The position numbers and the translations under genes are program-made. A DNA stretch of 64,000 nucleotides from Chloroflexota bacterium (GTDB lineage Bacteria > Chloroflexota > Anaerolineae > Anaerolineales > Villigracilaceae), in the NCBI GenBank assembly GCA_013112685.1, contig JABFGC010000001.1, positions 1,364,001-1,428,000 on the forward strand, read 5' to 3'. Below, one piece after another: positions 9,539 through 17,584 of this stretch (position 1 is its first letter; every line of letters begins with the position of its first letter). Under the pieces are notes generated by a model. It did not search any database. It was not told the origin of the DNA and worked only from the letters and a program-made list of their open reading frames with translations.

Positions 9539-10641
9539 TCAAAATCGCGGTTCTTGGGGCGAACGGTTTCATCGGCGCCCGCCTCGTGGAAATGCTCACC
9601 CTGAACGATTGGGCGGACGTGCGTCCCGTCGTTCGGAGTTATTCCAGCCTGGCGCGGTCGTCGCGCTTCGATTTGGAATCCCGTGTGGCAGATGCCTTCG
9701 ACCAGCAGGCGTTAGAATCCGCGTTTCACGGGTGCGAGGTCGTCGTCCATGCTGTGGCGGGAGACGTCAAAACCGTCCTCGAAACGATAACTCCGGAGTA
9801 TCGAGCCGCTCAACGGTCCGGTGTGAGGCGGGGGGTTTATCTGAGTTCGGCATCGGTGCATGGGCAAAATCCCAAACCGGGAACGGACGAGCGCAGCGCG
9901 CTCAGTGACCGTCAGGCGTTGCCTTACAACAATGCCAAAGTTCAAGCGGAGCGGAATCTCCTGGCGCTGCGCGATCAGGGCGATGTGGAGGCAGTCATCC
10001 TCAGACCCGGCATCGTCTTTGGACCGCGTTCGACCTGGATCACCCGTTTTGCGAACGATTTGCGCGCCGGGAAAGCCGCCTTGCTGGATCACGGGCAGGG
10101 GATTTGCAACAGCATCTACGTGGATAACCTCGTCCATGCCGTTTACCTTGCCGCCACGAAACCGTCGGCGGACCGGGAGGCGTTCCTCGTTGGCGACCGG
10201 GAACAAGTGACCTGGGCTGATCTCTATCGTCCCGTTGCCGAAGCGCTGGGTTACGACCTTGCGGAGATTCCCGAAGGGGTCGTCTCCGTGGAAAGAACTG
10301 CCTGGTTTGACCGCCTGGAGCCGATACGCGCCTCGAAACCGGTGCAGGGATTTCTGTCGGTCTTTCCGCATCGGCTCAGACTGGCGGCTTTCCTTGCCTA
10401 CCGAACCATCCTCCAGCCGCAAGCGGTTCCTTCCACGCCGCCTGAACATCCCCGGCACGAACTCTCCCACGAGATGAGTATGCTTTACTCCTGCCAGTAC
10501 AAACTACCGCACGAAAAAGCCGCGAGGATTCTGGGCTATCAACCGCCTGTTTCGTTCCCGGAAGCCTGCCGCCGGACGGTGGCGTGGCTTGCCTTTGCCG
10601 GTTACCCGGTCCAAGACGAGTCTGGGAGAACCCCGCAATGA
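9535..10641 (+). CDS. NAD-dependent epimerase/dehydratase (extended SDR)
   Basis: 368 residues. The nucleotide-binding motif GANGFIGARLVEML (GxxGxxG) is at the N-terminus, YLSSASVHGQ is the Ser of the active site, and YNNAKVQAERNLL is the YxxxK catalytic pair. ILRPGIVFGPRSTWITRF and ICNSIYVDNLVHAVYLA are standard substrate-side motifs. Acts on a nucleotide-linked sugar (epimerase, dehydratase or reductase; not resolvable here). ATG 9535 overlaps the upstream stop; the end (TGA 10639-10641) overlaps the deacetylase start. Confidence 0.9.
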   Translation: MIKIAVLGANGFIGARLVEMLTLNDWADVRPVVRSYSSLARSSRFDLESRVADAFDQQALESAFHGCEVVVHAVAGDVKTVLETITPEYRAAQRSGVRRGVYLSSASVHGQNPKPGTDERSALSDRQALPYNNAKVQAERNLLALRDQGDVEAVILRPGIVFGPRSTWITRFANDLRAGKAALLDHGQGICNSIYVDNLVHAVYLAATKPSADREAFLVGDREQVTWADLYRPVAEALGYDLAEIPEGVVSVERTAWFDRLEPIRASKPVQGFLSVFPHRLRLAAFLAYRTILQPQAVPSTPPEHPRHELSHEMSMLYSCQYKLPHEKAARILGYQPPVSFPEACRRTVAWLAFAGYPVQDESGRTPQ

Positions 10642-11663
10642 TGAATCTGCTGAAACGAGTCACGGCAAAACGGAGGGGAAGATTCCAGCCGAAGGGAATC
10701 ATTCTGATGTATCACCGCATCGCAGAGCCGGAGCTCGACCCCTGGCGTTTGAGCGTTTCGCCGAATCATTTTGCGGAGCAACTGGAAGCGATACAACGAC
10801 ATTTTCATCCCTTGAGCCTGCAAGACCTGGCAGCGCAGCGCCGGGATGGAAAACTTCCAAACCGGTCCGTCGTCCTCACCTTCGACGATGGCTACGCCGA
10901 TAACCTCCATGTTGCCAAACCCCTGCTCGAGCGCTTCGGCGTGCCAGCCACAATTTTCCTTGTCGCAGATATCCTGCGCGATGCCCGTCACTTTTGGTGG
11001 GACGAACTCGAATGGGCTTTGTTGCAGCCGGGTGCGCTTCCCGCCGGTCTCGAGTTGAACACGAACGGCAAATCCCAAACGTGGCAATTGGGCGATGCCT
11101 CGCGCTATCGCATCGAAGACCGGCAGGAGGATCGAAACCGAAATCCCTGGGAGGCTTCCCCCGGAACACGGCTGGCTTTCTTCTATTCGGTTTGGAAACA
11201 TCTCGTGTCGTTGCCCAAGCGTGAACGAGCGGAGGCGTTGGAGATGATCTGTCGTTGGGCGGGAACAGGACGCGACAGCCGGGACGAAAACCGCGCGCTT
11301 CACCCGGACGAGATAGTTGCGCTGGGTGCGGGAGGTTTGGTCGCGCTGGGAGCGCATACCGTGACCCATCCCTCGCTCCCGTTGCTTTCCAGCGCTGAGC
11401 AACTGGACGAAATTCAGGAGAGCAAAACCCAACTTGAGAATTTTCTCAACCGTCCGGTGACCAGTTTTGCCTACCCTCACGGCGATTATTCAACCGAAAC
11501 AGCCGCCCTTGTTCGAAAGTCCGGTTTTCAATGTGCCTGCACGACCAAATCCGAATGTGTTTCCCCCGGCGCAGACCCCTTCCAACTGCCGCGCTTTCAA
11601 GTGGAAGACTGGGACGGCGCGGAATTCCTGAACCGGCTGATGGAATGGTATGCCGTTTCCTGA
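10638..11663 (+). CDS. polysaccharide deacetylase (NodB homology domain)
   Basis: 341-residue carbohydrate esterase family 4 protein. RSVVLTFDDGYADN carries the catalytic Asp pair (motif 1), LGAHTVTHPSLPLL the HxxxH zinc site (motif 2), and SFAYPHGDYS motif 3. It removes N-acetyl groups from a polysaccharide, metal-dependently. No signal peptide is evident, so it may act on the lipid-linked intermediate inside the cell, or be exported by another route. The ATGATG start overlaps the epimerase stop. Last gene of the polysaccharide block; it converges on the AraC-type gene 30 bases away. Confidence 0.9.
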   Translation: MMNLLKRVTAKRRGRFQPKGIILMYHRIAEPELDPWRLSVSPNHFAEQLEAIQRHFHPLSLQDLAAQRRDGKLPNRSVVLTFDDGYADNLHVAKPLLERFGVPATIFLVADILRDARHFWWDELEWALLQPGALPAGLELNTNGKSQTWQLGDASRYRIEDRQEDRNRNPWEASPGTRLAFFYSVWKHLVSLPKRERAEALEMICRWAGTGRDSRDENRALHPDEIVALGAGGLVALGAHTVTHPSLPLLSSAEQLDEIQESKTQLENFLNRPVTSFAYPHGDYSTETAALVRKSGFQCACTTKSECVSPGADPFQLPRFQVEDWDGAEFLNRLMEWYAVS

Positions 11664-11692
11664 TGGATTGTCCCTGCCGCCCGGCGGGACCT

Positions 11693-12727
11693 TCATATTC
11701 GTTTTGCCGTTGCAAACGAACCTTCCCGATACTCCCGCGGTGTGACGCCCGACCACCTCTTGAACGCCTTGCGAAAAACGCTCGGCTCGGAAAAGCCGAG
11801 CAGATAGGTGATTTGTTCCACCGTATAGTTTTCGCGCAGGTACTTTTGGGCAAGCCGCTGACGGATGTCTTTGACCAGGTCGCTGAAAACAACCCCCTCC
11901 GCTTCCAATCGCTTTTGTAACGTTCGGACGCTGACCGCCATTTCGCGGGCGACCTTCTCGATGGACAACGTCTCATCGTCCAACTTCGCCAGGATGATCT
12001 TCGCCGCCGCGCGCGTGTGTTCGTCCTTGCGATCCATTTCCGCCAGAAAATCCTGCGCGTATTTTTCGAAGTATTCCAGCAACCCCGGGTTCGCCATCAG
12101 GATGGGCGTATGGACGAGGCTCGGATGGATCGTGAGCGAATTCTCCTTTTGCCCGAACAGGACCGGGCAGCGGAAGATGCGTTCATATTCGGACCTCGAA
12201 GCGGGTTCGGGATAAACAAACCTCACCTCCAGCGGATTGATCTCCGCGCCGGTCAGGCTCCGCATCATCCGCACGCTGCTGGAGAAGGTTGACTCGAAAC
12301 AATGCCGCGACATCTGCGGCGCATGAGGCGGGGTGAAGTAGACCGCCTTGATCCTGTTGAGTTTCACTTCGGCGCGGGCATCAATCAGGTTGCCGATGAT
12401 GCGCGAATAGCGCCCGGCTTTCTCGAAGGCTTCTCCCAGCGTTTTGCAGTTCATCATCATATAACCCAGAATGGACCAACTGCCCGCTTCGGCAAACTCG
12501 CCCATGTGCAATCCAAAATACGGGTCGTTGACGTACTCCGCCGCCTCATCCTGAATGAGCAGGTACGTCTCGACCGGGAGGCGCGAATCGGGCGATCTGA
12601 CCAGCGCAGGGTCAACGCCGATGGAGCGCAGAAAGGCGTCAATATCCACTTTCAGCGAATCGAGATAGAGAAACATCTGCGAGAGGACGGTCACGGAAAC
12701 GGTGATGGGTTCCGGCGGGATGACCAT
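11693..12727 (-). CDS. AraC-family transcriptional regulator with Arabinose_bd-type N-terminal domain
   Basis: Regulator with a ligand-binding half (about 15-200; LPVETYLLIQDEAAEYV, FGLHMGEFAEAGSWSILGY) of the type found in OruR/GbdR-like regulators, and a C-terminal double helix-turn-helix (about 245-340; LSIEKVAREMAVSVRTLQKR, then AQKYLRENYTVEQITYLLGF and PSVFRKAFKRWSGVTPREYR). 344 residues from ATG 12727; a GTG at 12766 would add 13 residues. Neither start has a clear ribosome site. It diverges from the DppA-like gene, and an inverted repeat lies in the shared upstream region, so it probably controls itself and/or that gene. Confidence 0.9.
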   Translation of the reverse strand: MVIPPEPITVSVTVLSQMFLYLDSLKVDIDAFLRSIGVDPALVRSPDSRLPVETYLLIQDEAAEYVNDPYFGLHMGEFAEAGSWSILGYMMMNCKTLGEAFEKAGRYSRIIGNLIDARAEVKLNRIKAVYFTPPHAPQMSRHCFESTFSSSVRMMRSLTGAEINPLEVRFVYPEPASRSEYERIFRCPVLFGQKENSLTIHPSLVHTPILMANPGLLEYFEKYAQDFLAEMDRKDEHTRAAAKIILAKLDDETLSIEKVAREMAVSVRTLQKRLEAEGVVFSDLVKDIRQRLAQKYLRENYTVEQITYLLGFSEPSVFRKAFKRWSGVTPREYREGSFATAKRI

Positions 12728-12759
12728 GCGTTTATCATAACCCAAAAAGAATGCGCAAA

Positions 12760-12787
12760 ATGACACTTTTTATGCAGGAAATGTCAT
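12760..12787. promoter_or_regulatory. inverted repeat in divergent promoter region (candidate operator)
   Basis: ATGACA (12760-12765) and TGTCAT (12782-12787) form a perfect inverted repeat with a 16-base spacer, between the AraC-type regulator and the D-aminopeptidase gene. Centre-to-centre distance is 22 bases, about two helical turns, as expected for a dimer or tandem HTH site. Binding by the neighbouring regulator is inference. Confidence 0.4.
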
Positions 12788-12869
12788 AGGCGATTGCATC
12801 CGACTGGAATATCATTAGGCTGGTCAGGTGTATGTAAAAATAGAGCAAACAGAAACAGGAGCCTTTGAA

Positions 12870-13664
12870 ATGAAGATCTATGTGATATGCGACCTGGAAG
12901 GCGTGGCGGGGGTTGTGGATCATCGTCAACAATGCTGGTTCGACGGCGAGTATTACAAGCAGGCTCGGAAGCTGGCTACCCTTGAACTCAACGCGCTCGT
13001 AGAAGGAGCCCTGGAGGGAGGCGCAACAGAAATCGTGGCTTGGGATGGGCATGGCAATTTCCCAGGAGGCTTGGACGTGGAGTTATTGCATCCAGAATGC
13101 AAACTCGTCATGGGCGCTGGAGATGGAGGTCCGGCTGGCTTGGATGCTTCGTTCGACGCGGTATTTCAATTGGGCTTGCATTCGATGGCTGGAACAACCC
13201 GGGCTGTTTTGAGTCACAGTTTCATGCCCGATATTACAGCGTGCTGGATCAACGGTTTGAAGGTGGGCGAAATTGGGATGAATTGCGCCACAGCCGGACA
13301 GTTCGGCGTTCCGACAGTGTTTATCAGCGGCGATCGAGCGGCAGTGGAGGAGGCGCGCGCGTTAGTTCCTGATATCGAGGGTGTGATCGTGAAGGAAGGC
13401 ATCGCTTCGGAAGCCAGGGGTCTCGCGCAGGCGCCAATGATCAGTTTGTCGCCTCAGAAGGCATGCACCCTCATCCGGGAGGGAGCGAGGCGGGCAATGA
13501 CGAAAGTGGGAACGCTGGAACCTTTTTGTATCCAACCTCCCTATCACGTTCGCACGGAGTTTACCGAAGCAAAGTTTGCGGATGAAAATGCAAAGCGCCC
13601 GAACGTAAAACGGATCGACGCTGTGACCATCGAAGTGGAAGGGGCGGACCTTTTGAGCATGTGA
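12870..13664 (+). CDS. dppA: D-aminopeptidase DppA-like, zinc peptidase family M55
   Basis: 264 residues. B. subtilis DppA binds two zinc ions through Asp8, Glu10, His60, His104 and Glu133. The same pattern is here: Asp8 and Glu10 (VICDLEGVAG), His61 (WDGHGNFPGG), His104 (LGLHSMAG) and Glu134 (KVGEIGMN), with His116 (LSHSF) matching the catalytic histidine. It would cleave D-Ala-D-Ala or similar D-peptides in the cytoplasm. The start at 12870 is set by AGGAG about 9 bases upstream; a longer in-frame start at 12828 lacks this. No dipeptide ABC transporter accompanies it, unlike the dpp operon. The AraC-type gene upstream may regulate it. Confidence 0.9.
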   Translation: MKIYVICDLEGVAGVVDHRQQCWFDGEYYKQARKLATLELNALVEGALEGGATEIVAWDGHGNFPGGLDVELLHPECKLVMGAGDGGPAGLDASFDAVFQLGLHSMAGTTRAVLSHSFMPDITACWINGLKVGEIGMNCATAGQFGVPTVFISGDRAAVEEARALVPDIEGVIVKEGIASEARGLAQAPMISLSPQKACTLIREGARRAMTKVGTLEPFCIQPPYHVRTEFTEAKFADENAKRPNVKRIDAVTIEVEGADLLSM

Positions 13665-13680
13665 TCCGGCAACAAGGTAT

Positions 13681-13695
13681 CCTGCAACTTGCAGG
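13681..13695. promoter_or_regulatory. perfect 15-base palindrome
   Basis: CCTGCAACTTGCAGG lies 16 bases after the DppA-like stop and 17 bases before the next start. A one-base loop and no following T-run argue against a terminator. A protein-binding site or a small mRNA structure is possible. Confidence 0.35.
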
Positions 13696-13712
13696 CTGAA
13701 AGGTAAATAAGA

Positions 13713-14327
13713 ATGAGAAATGCAACGAAAACTGTCGCCACATGGCTGGGAGTCGTCGCCGGGCTGGCGGGACTCGAACACGGCTATTTCGAGATCCTGC
13801 AAGGCAACATCCGTCCAAGCGGATTGATGATTGCCTCCATAGGGACGCCTTGTGACCCAGCCGCAGCCTGGAATGCCTGCGAACCTGCCATGACGATCAT
13901 CCCCAACTTCCTTGTCTCCGGCATTCTAACCGTGATCTTTGGACTGCTGGTTATCGTCTGGTCGGCGGGATTTCTCCAGCGCAGGCACGGCGGGCTGGCG
14001 CTGATTCTGCTTTCATTAGTGCTGCTCCTTTTTGGGGGCGGGTTCTTTCCGCCGCTAATCGGCATCATCGGCGGCGCGGCTGGGATGAAAATCCATAAGC
14101 CGATTGTGCAGGATCAGGTCAACGGTCGGGTGCGAGCCGCTGCAAAATTATGGCCCTGGCCGCTGGTCGTGTTGATGATCTGGCTGCTGGGTCAATTCGC
14201 TGTCGGTTATCTCTTCAACGACTTTTTGAAAAGCATCATGGGCTTCGGGTTACTCTTGATCTTGACGATGCTTCCGCTCTCCGTCTACACCGCTTATGCC
14301 CACGATGTCCAGGTAGCAATGGAATAG
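13713..14327 (+). CDS. membrane protein of unknown function
   Basis: 204 residues with about five hydrophobic segments (near residues 8-25, 60-85, 90-115, 145-170, 175-195). A loop between the first two contains two cysteines (PCDPAAAWNACEPAM) that could form a disulfide outside the membrane. No catalytic motif seen. It begins 17 bases after a palindrome and lies 13 bases ahead of another small membrane protein, so the two are probably co-transcribed. AAGG upstream (13699-13703) is a modest ribosome site. Confidence 0.75.
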   Translation: MRNATKTVATWLGVVAGLAGLEHGYFEILQGNIRPSGLMIASIGTPCDPAAAWNACEPAMTIIPNFLVSGILTVIFGLLVIVWSAGFLQRRHGGLALILLSLVLLLFGGGFFPPLIGIIGGAAGMKIHKPIVQDQVNGRVRAAAKLWPWPLVVLMIWLLGQFAVGYLFNDFLKSIMGFGLLLILTMLPLSVYTAYAHDVQVAME

Positions 14328-14340
14328 AGAGGAATATCGA

Positions 14341-14718
14341 ATGGAGTTTCTGTCAAAATTCACCCTCCCCGGAATCGGATTTATACTGACGCTGGCTTTT
14401 GGGTTCTGGGTAAGCCACGTCGGCAGACCGTATAATGGAGTTCTCTTCAACGTCCATAAGTTGATCGCGCTGGGAACAGTGGTCCTCGCTGCCATGCAAA
14501 TCTATCAATGGCTCAAAACAGCAGAGACTCAAACCCTGCTCATCGTCCTGATCGTCCTTGCCGGGGTAAGTGTCGTGGCGTTGTTCGCCAGCGGCGCTTT
14601 GTTGAGCATTGGAAACGTGAACTATCAGGTTGTGAAATTAATCCATAACATTGCCCCGATTTTGCTGGTTCTTGCCATGGGCATCACCCTCTATTTGATG
14701 TCCGGGAAAAGGATATGA
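14341..14718 (+). CDS. small membrane protein of unknown function
   Basis: 125 residues, four predicted membrane helices (about 10-25, 38-57, 65-87, 100-120). Histidines near membrane faces (VSHVGRPYNG, FNVHKLIALG, VKLIHNIAPI) leave room for haem or metal ligands, but no known family is recognised. AGAGAGGAA precedes the start. The stop overlaps the following MDR-type gene (ATGA at 14715), implying one transcript. Confidence 0.75.
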   Translation: MEFLSKFTLPGIGFILTLAFGFWVSHVGRPYNGVLFNVHKLIALGTVVLAAMQIYQWLKTAETQTLLIVLIVLAGVSVVALFASGALLSIGNVNYQVVKLIHNIAPILLVLAMGITLYLMSGKRI

Positions 14719-15713
14719 AATACAAAAGCGTTGTCGCGGTACAAAGGGGCGGACCGGAAATGCTTCAGGTGGTCGAGAACGATCTGCGCTCACCGAAGCC
14801 TGGCGAAGTGCGGATCAAAGTCCTGGCTGCGTCCGTCACCCTGCCGGAGGTGGAAGCGCGCTATGGCGCTCGCCGTTCCCGCCCAGAGTCCCCTTCACGC
14901 CGGGCTATGCCATCGTCGGCGTAGTGGACGCGGTGGGAGCGCATGTGACTCAGGCAAAGGTAAATGATCGGGTCGCGGCGCTGACCGTCTACGGCGGCTA
15001 TTCCGAGATGGTCTATCTGTCCGAAAAGAAACTGATCCCCGTCCCGGCAGGTCTCGAACCGGCGCAGGTTGTCCCGCTCATCCTGAATTACATCGTCGCT
15101 TATCAATGTCTGCACCGCTCGGCGAAAGTCAAGGCTGGGAAGCGCGTGCTGATCATCGGCGCGAGCGGCGGGATTGGCACCGCTTTTTTGCAGTTGGGTC
15201 GCGCGGCAGGACTGAAGATGTATGGCGTGGCATCCAGAAGCAAACATGCGGCGCTGGAGCAATACGGCGCGACGCTGATTGATTACCGCACCCGAGGACT
15301 TTGTGGAGGTCATCCGCCGGATGGAGCCGATTGGACTGGACGCCGTTTTCGACGGCATGGGCGGCGAGTACCTGCGGCGCGGTTTCTCCCTGCTCAAGCG
15401 CGGCGGCGTGTGGGTGGGATATGCCAACCCGCGGAGTCTCTCAGGCATGTTTCAGTTGCTCAGTCGCGTCCTCTGGCTCAACCTCCTGCCAAATGGGAGG
15501 GCGGTCAAACTCTATGGTACCGGCGCTTCCTTTTTGGACCGGCGTCCTTTTTTGGAAGACTGGGCGGCATTGTTCAGGCTGCTTGCAGAAGGCAAAATTG
15601 CTCCCGTCATTGCGGCGAAGTTCCCCATCCTGGAAGCGCGGAAAGCCAACGAACTGCTCGAAAGCGGGCAGGTGGTTGGCAATATCGTCTTACTTGCGCC
15701 AGAAGTCTTGTGA
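14715..15713 (+). pseudogene. medium-chain dehydrogenase/reductase (quinone oxidoreductase-like), two compensating frameshifts
   Basis: Zinc-independent MDR family, NAD(P)H-dependent. The frame from ATG 14715 gives SVVAVQRGGPEMLQVVEN and ARYG up to about 14866. Inserting one C there (ggc to ggcc) continues as RSPFPPRVPFTPGYAIVGVV in the second frame, through the cofactor motif VLIIGASGGIGTAFLQLGRA, up to 15290. A surplus C in CCC at 15291-15293 then returns to the first frame (DYRTEDFVEVIRRM). The corrected protein is about 332 residues, normal for the family. A -1 and a +1 error at two sites in an otherwise conserved gene point to assembly errors. Confidence 0.8.
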
Positions 15714-15714
15714 T

Positions 15715-15756
15715 GTCATTGCGAGGGCGGTTTTCCCGAAGCAATCTCCTGTTTGT
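15715..15756. repeat. dispersed repeat, GTCATTGCGAGGG...GAAGCAATCTCC type
   Basis: Starts right after the MDR stop. The same pattern occurs, inverted, at 27591-27640 and as a double copy at 45108-45205. It fills most of the gap before the next membrane protein gene. Confidence 0.7.
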
Positions 15757-15772
15757 AAGTTTAGGAACTATT

Positions 15773-16588
15773 ATGATGAACGCATCAAGCAACCCCAAAT
15801 CCCCCATCACTCGCAGTCTCTCAGTTGAATATACCCTCTCTCTCATCACAGCCCTGCTCATGGCTGCCATGTCTGTGATCGGGCTGTTCGTTCCCGACGC
15901 TCTCTATCAGACTGAGGAATTGCGGCGTTCCTTCCTCTCGAATGATATAGTCAATCTTTTCATTGGCTTGCCCATCCTGCTCGGCTCGATGGCGTGGGCG
16001 CGGCGCGGACAATTGATCGGGTTGTTGTTCCTGCCTGGCGCCTTGTTGTACGTGACCTACAACTACATCGCCTATGCAGTTGCCATGCCGTTGACCTGGC
16101 AGTTCATTCCGTACGTTTTGCTGGTTGTCCTGAGCGGATTCATTATCTATCGTCTGATGACCAGTTTGGATGGAAGATCCATCCAGCAGAGACTCAACGG
16201 CAAAATACCTGAACGCTTCGCTGGCGGCGTACTGGCAGGTCTTGGCGCGCTCTTCTTCCTGCGCGGAATTGGGCAACTGGTGCAAGCCTCCATTACCGGA
16301 CCAGAACTGGCGGTAATAATTGCTGATCTTCTAATCACTCCCCTCTGGGTCATCGGCGGGATTTTGCTTTGGCGGAAAAAGCCTCTCGGTTATATCAGCG
16401 GGGCGGGACTGCTCTTCCAAGCCAGCATGTTGTTCGTCGCGCTTCTGGTCTTCTTCATTTTGCAGCCTGTCGTGGCGGGTGTTCCTTTCCCAACAACAGA
16501 TTTCATCGTGGTCTTCGTCATGGGACTGGTTTGCTTTGTTCCGTTCGGGTTGTTCGTGAGGGGAATGCTACGGAATCCAGTTGGATAG
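15773..16588 (+). CDS. polytopic membrane protein of unknown function
   Basis: 271 residues with about seven to eight hydrophobic segments and no catalytic motif. Near-symmetric halves (two blocks of helices separated by a basic loop, MTSLDGRSIQQRLNGKIPER). ATG 15773 (or 15776) follows TTAGGAAC, a weak ribosome site. Its 3' end overlaps the 3' end of the convergent selenoprotein-candidate gene by 21 bases. Function not recognised. Confidence 0.7.
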   Translation: MMNASSNPKSPITRSLSVEYTLSLITALLMAAMSVIGLFVPDALYQTEELRRSFLSNDIVNLFIGLPILLGSMAWARRGQLIGLLFLPGALLYVTYNYIAYAVAMPLTWQFIPYVLLVVLSGFIIYRLMTSLDGRSIQQRLNGKIPERFAGGVLAGLGALFFLRGIGQLVQASITGPELAVIIADLLITPLWVIGGILLWRKKPLGYISGAGLLFQASMLFVALLVFFILQPVVAGVPFPTTDFIVVFVMGLVCFVPFGLFVRGMLRNPVG

Positions 16589-17020
16589 CACGTTCACAAC
16601 CATATCCGGGTTGTCCGGGTCGTTGGTCTTGAGGTGCACCGCGAAATTATGCGGACCGTCCATGCCTTCGTGCATCATGAAGACGGATGATTCAATCATC
16701 GTGCTTTCGCCGGGTTTGAGAACCATCGAACCGATGGTCAGTTGAGGCGGTCAGCATCCCTCCACGACTTCGATGTACGGCTCTTCCTTGAACCGCAATA
16801 TGCCGTCCCCCATGTTGGTGACTTTGACGGCGAAGGTCTTGGGAGTGTCGAATTTCACGTCGCCATAATCAATCCTTTGCTGGTCTACGGTGATGGACGG
16901 CATTCCGCCGCCCTGCCTTGTGAACAGAATTAGGGCGGCGGCAACCAAAACGCCTCCCAAAGCGAGAAGCATCCACGGAAACTGCCGCCTTTGTTTTTGT
17001 CTTTTATGTTTTTTGCTCAT
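16568..17020 (-). CDS. DUF1573-like membrane-anchored selenoprotein candidate (in-frame UGA = Sec90)
   Basis: 150 codons if UGA is read as selenocysteine. Residues 1-16 are basic (KKHKRQKQRR), 17-34 a membrane anchor, and 40-150 an Ig-like DUF1573-type domain outside the cell (ITVDQQRIDYGDVKFDTPKT). At codon 90 TGA (16751-16753) follows Cys89, giving C-U-P-P. The same frame continues with clear domain sequence (IGSMVLKPGESTMIESS, HNFAVHLKTNDPDNPDM) for 60 more codons to TAG. A hairpin with GGU in its loop follows the UGA at the right distance. DUF1573 proteins often carry a Cys pair at this place, so Cys-Sec is a plausible redox or metal site. RBS AAGGAGG; the start is 9 bases after the cytochrome stop. 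A conventional annotation would stop at 16751 and lose 40% of the protein. Confidence 0.82.
16722..16738 (-). promoter_or_regulatory. bacterial SECIS-like hairpin
   Basis: On the mRNA: 12 bases after UGA, stem ACCAUC pairs perfectly with GAUGGU around the loop GGUUC. The loop begins 18 bases after UGA. The bacterial SECIS model asks for a hairpin 16-37 bases downstream with a small apical loop holding a conserved GU; this fits. A G-U pair can extend the stem at its base. Confidence 0.75.
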
Positions 17021-17029
17021 CGAGCCTCC

Positions 17030-17584
17030 TTATTTCTGGTAGTCGAATTGAAATGAGTAAATATAGGCGACCAAATCCCAGATCTGGTCTTCGGTAAAGA
17101 TCGCGCCCCACATCGGCATGCCCGTGCCCATGCCGCCGCGCAGGATTTTCCCCTGCAGCAGCGCGGGACTTGCGCCGAGCATCCGCGCAGGGTTTGTGAA
17201 ATCAACGGGTGTCTGCATCGTCATGTCCATTGCGCCGCTCATGGTCTGCATGGACTCTTCGCCAGCCTGCGCGAGGTCGTCCGCGAAGACGCCGTCGCCT
17301 GCGCCATTCTCCCCATGGCACGCCGCGCAGTTTTGGGCGTAGAGTTGTTTCCCGTTGGCGAGAGACCCTTTTGTCGTGTTCGATTCCCAGATGTACGCGA
17401 CCGCGTCCCAGCGTTGGGATTCGGTGAGGGAGGTATCGGATAAATCAATGAAGGCTTGGTAAGGGGGAATGTGTGAAGTAGTAATCTGAGGATTGGAGGA
17501 ATGGGGAATTGGCGGTGAACTCACGACCGCGAAGCGCGGAGGGTTTTTGCTCGGGGATGACAGGCGCATTGTGCGGAGCGTCAA
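17030..17584 (-). CDS. c-type cytochrome
   Basis: Single-haem class I cytochrome c: CAACH haem site (after GKQLYAQN), and methionines in GMGTGMPMWGAIF able to serve as the axial ligand, then the typical C-terminal helix DQIWDLVAYIYSF. A second IWDLVAYI-like stretch (RWDAVAYIWES) precedes the haem site. No signal peptide is visible, and the first ~40 residues (poly-Ser/Pro, encoded by a dispersed repeat) look non-native. The first 140 bases overlap the end of the upstream CuA gene in another frame. One base removed around 17455-17475 would fuse the two into a single CuA-cytochrome c protein. I therefore read this as the C-terminal half of a split gene, either by an indel or by the repeat insertion. 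Confidence 0.78.
   Translation of the reverse strand: MTLRTMRLSSPSKNPPRFAVVSSPPIPHSSNPQITTSHIPPYQAFIDLSDTSLTESQRWDAVAYIWESNTTKGSLANGKQLYAQNCAACHGENGAGDGVFADDLAQAGEESMQTMSGAMDMTMQTPVDFTNPARMLGASPALLQGKILRGGMGTGMPMWGAIFTEDQIWDLVAYIYSFQFDYQK

Noticed and set aside
13681..13695. Palindrome as intrinsic terminator of the DppA-like gene
   Set aside because: Loop of one base and no T-run follow it; listed as a possible binding site instead.
16751..17020. Short 89-residue version of the DUF1573-like protein ending at UGA
   Set aside because: The frame beyond the UGA is clearly domain sequence and a SECIS-like hairpin is present, so the stop reading is less likely.
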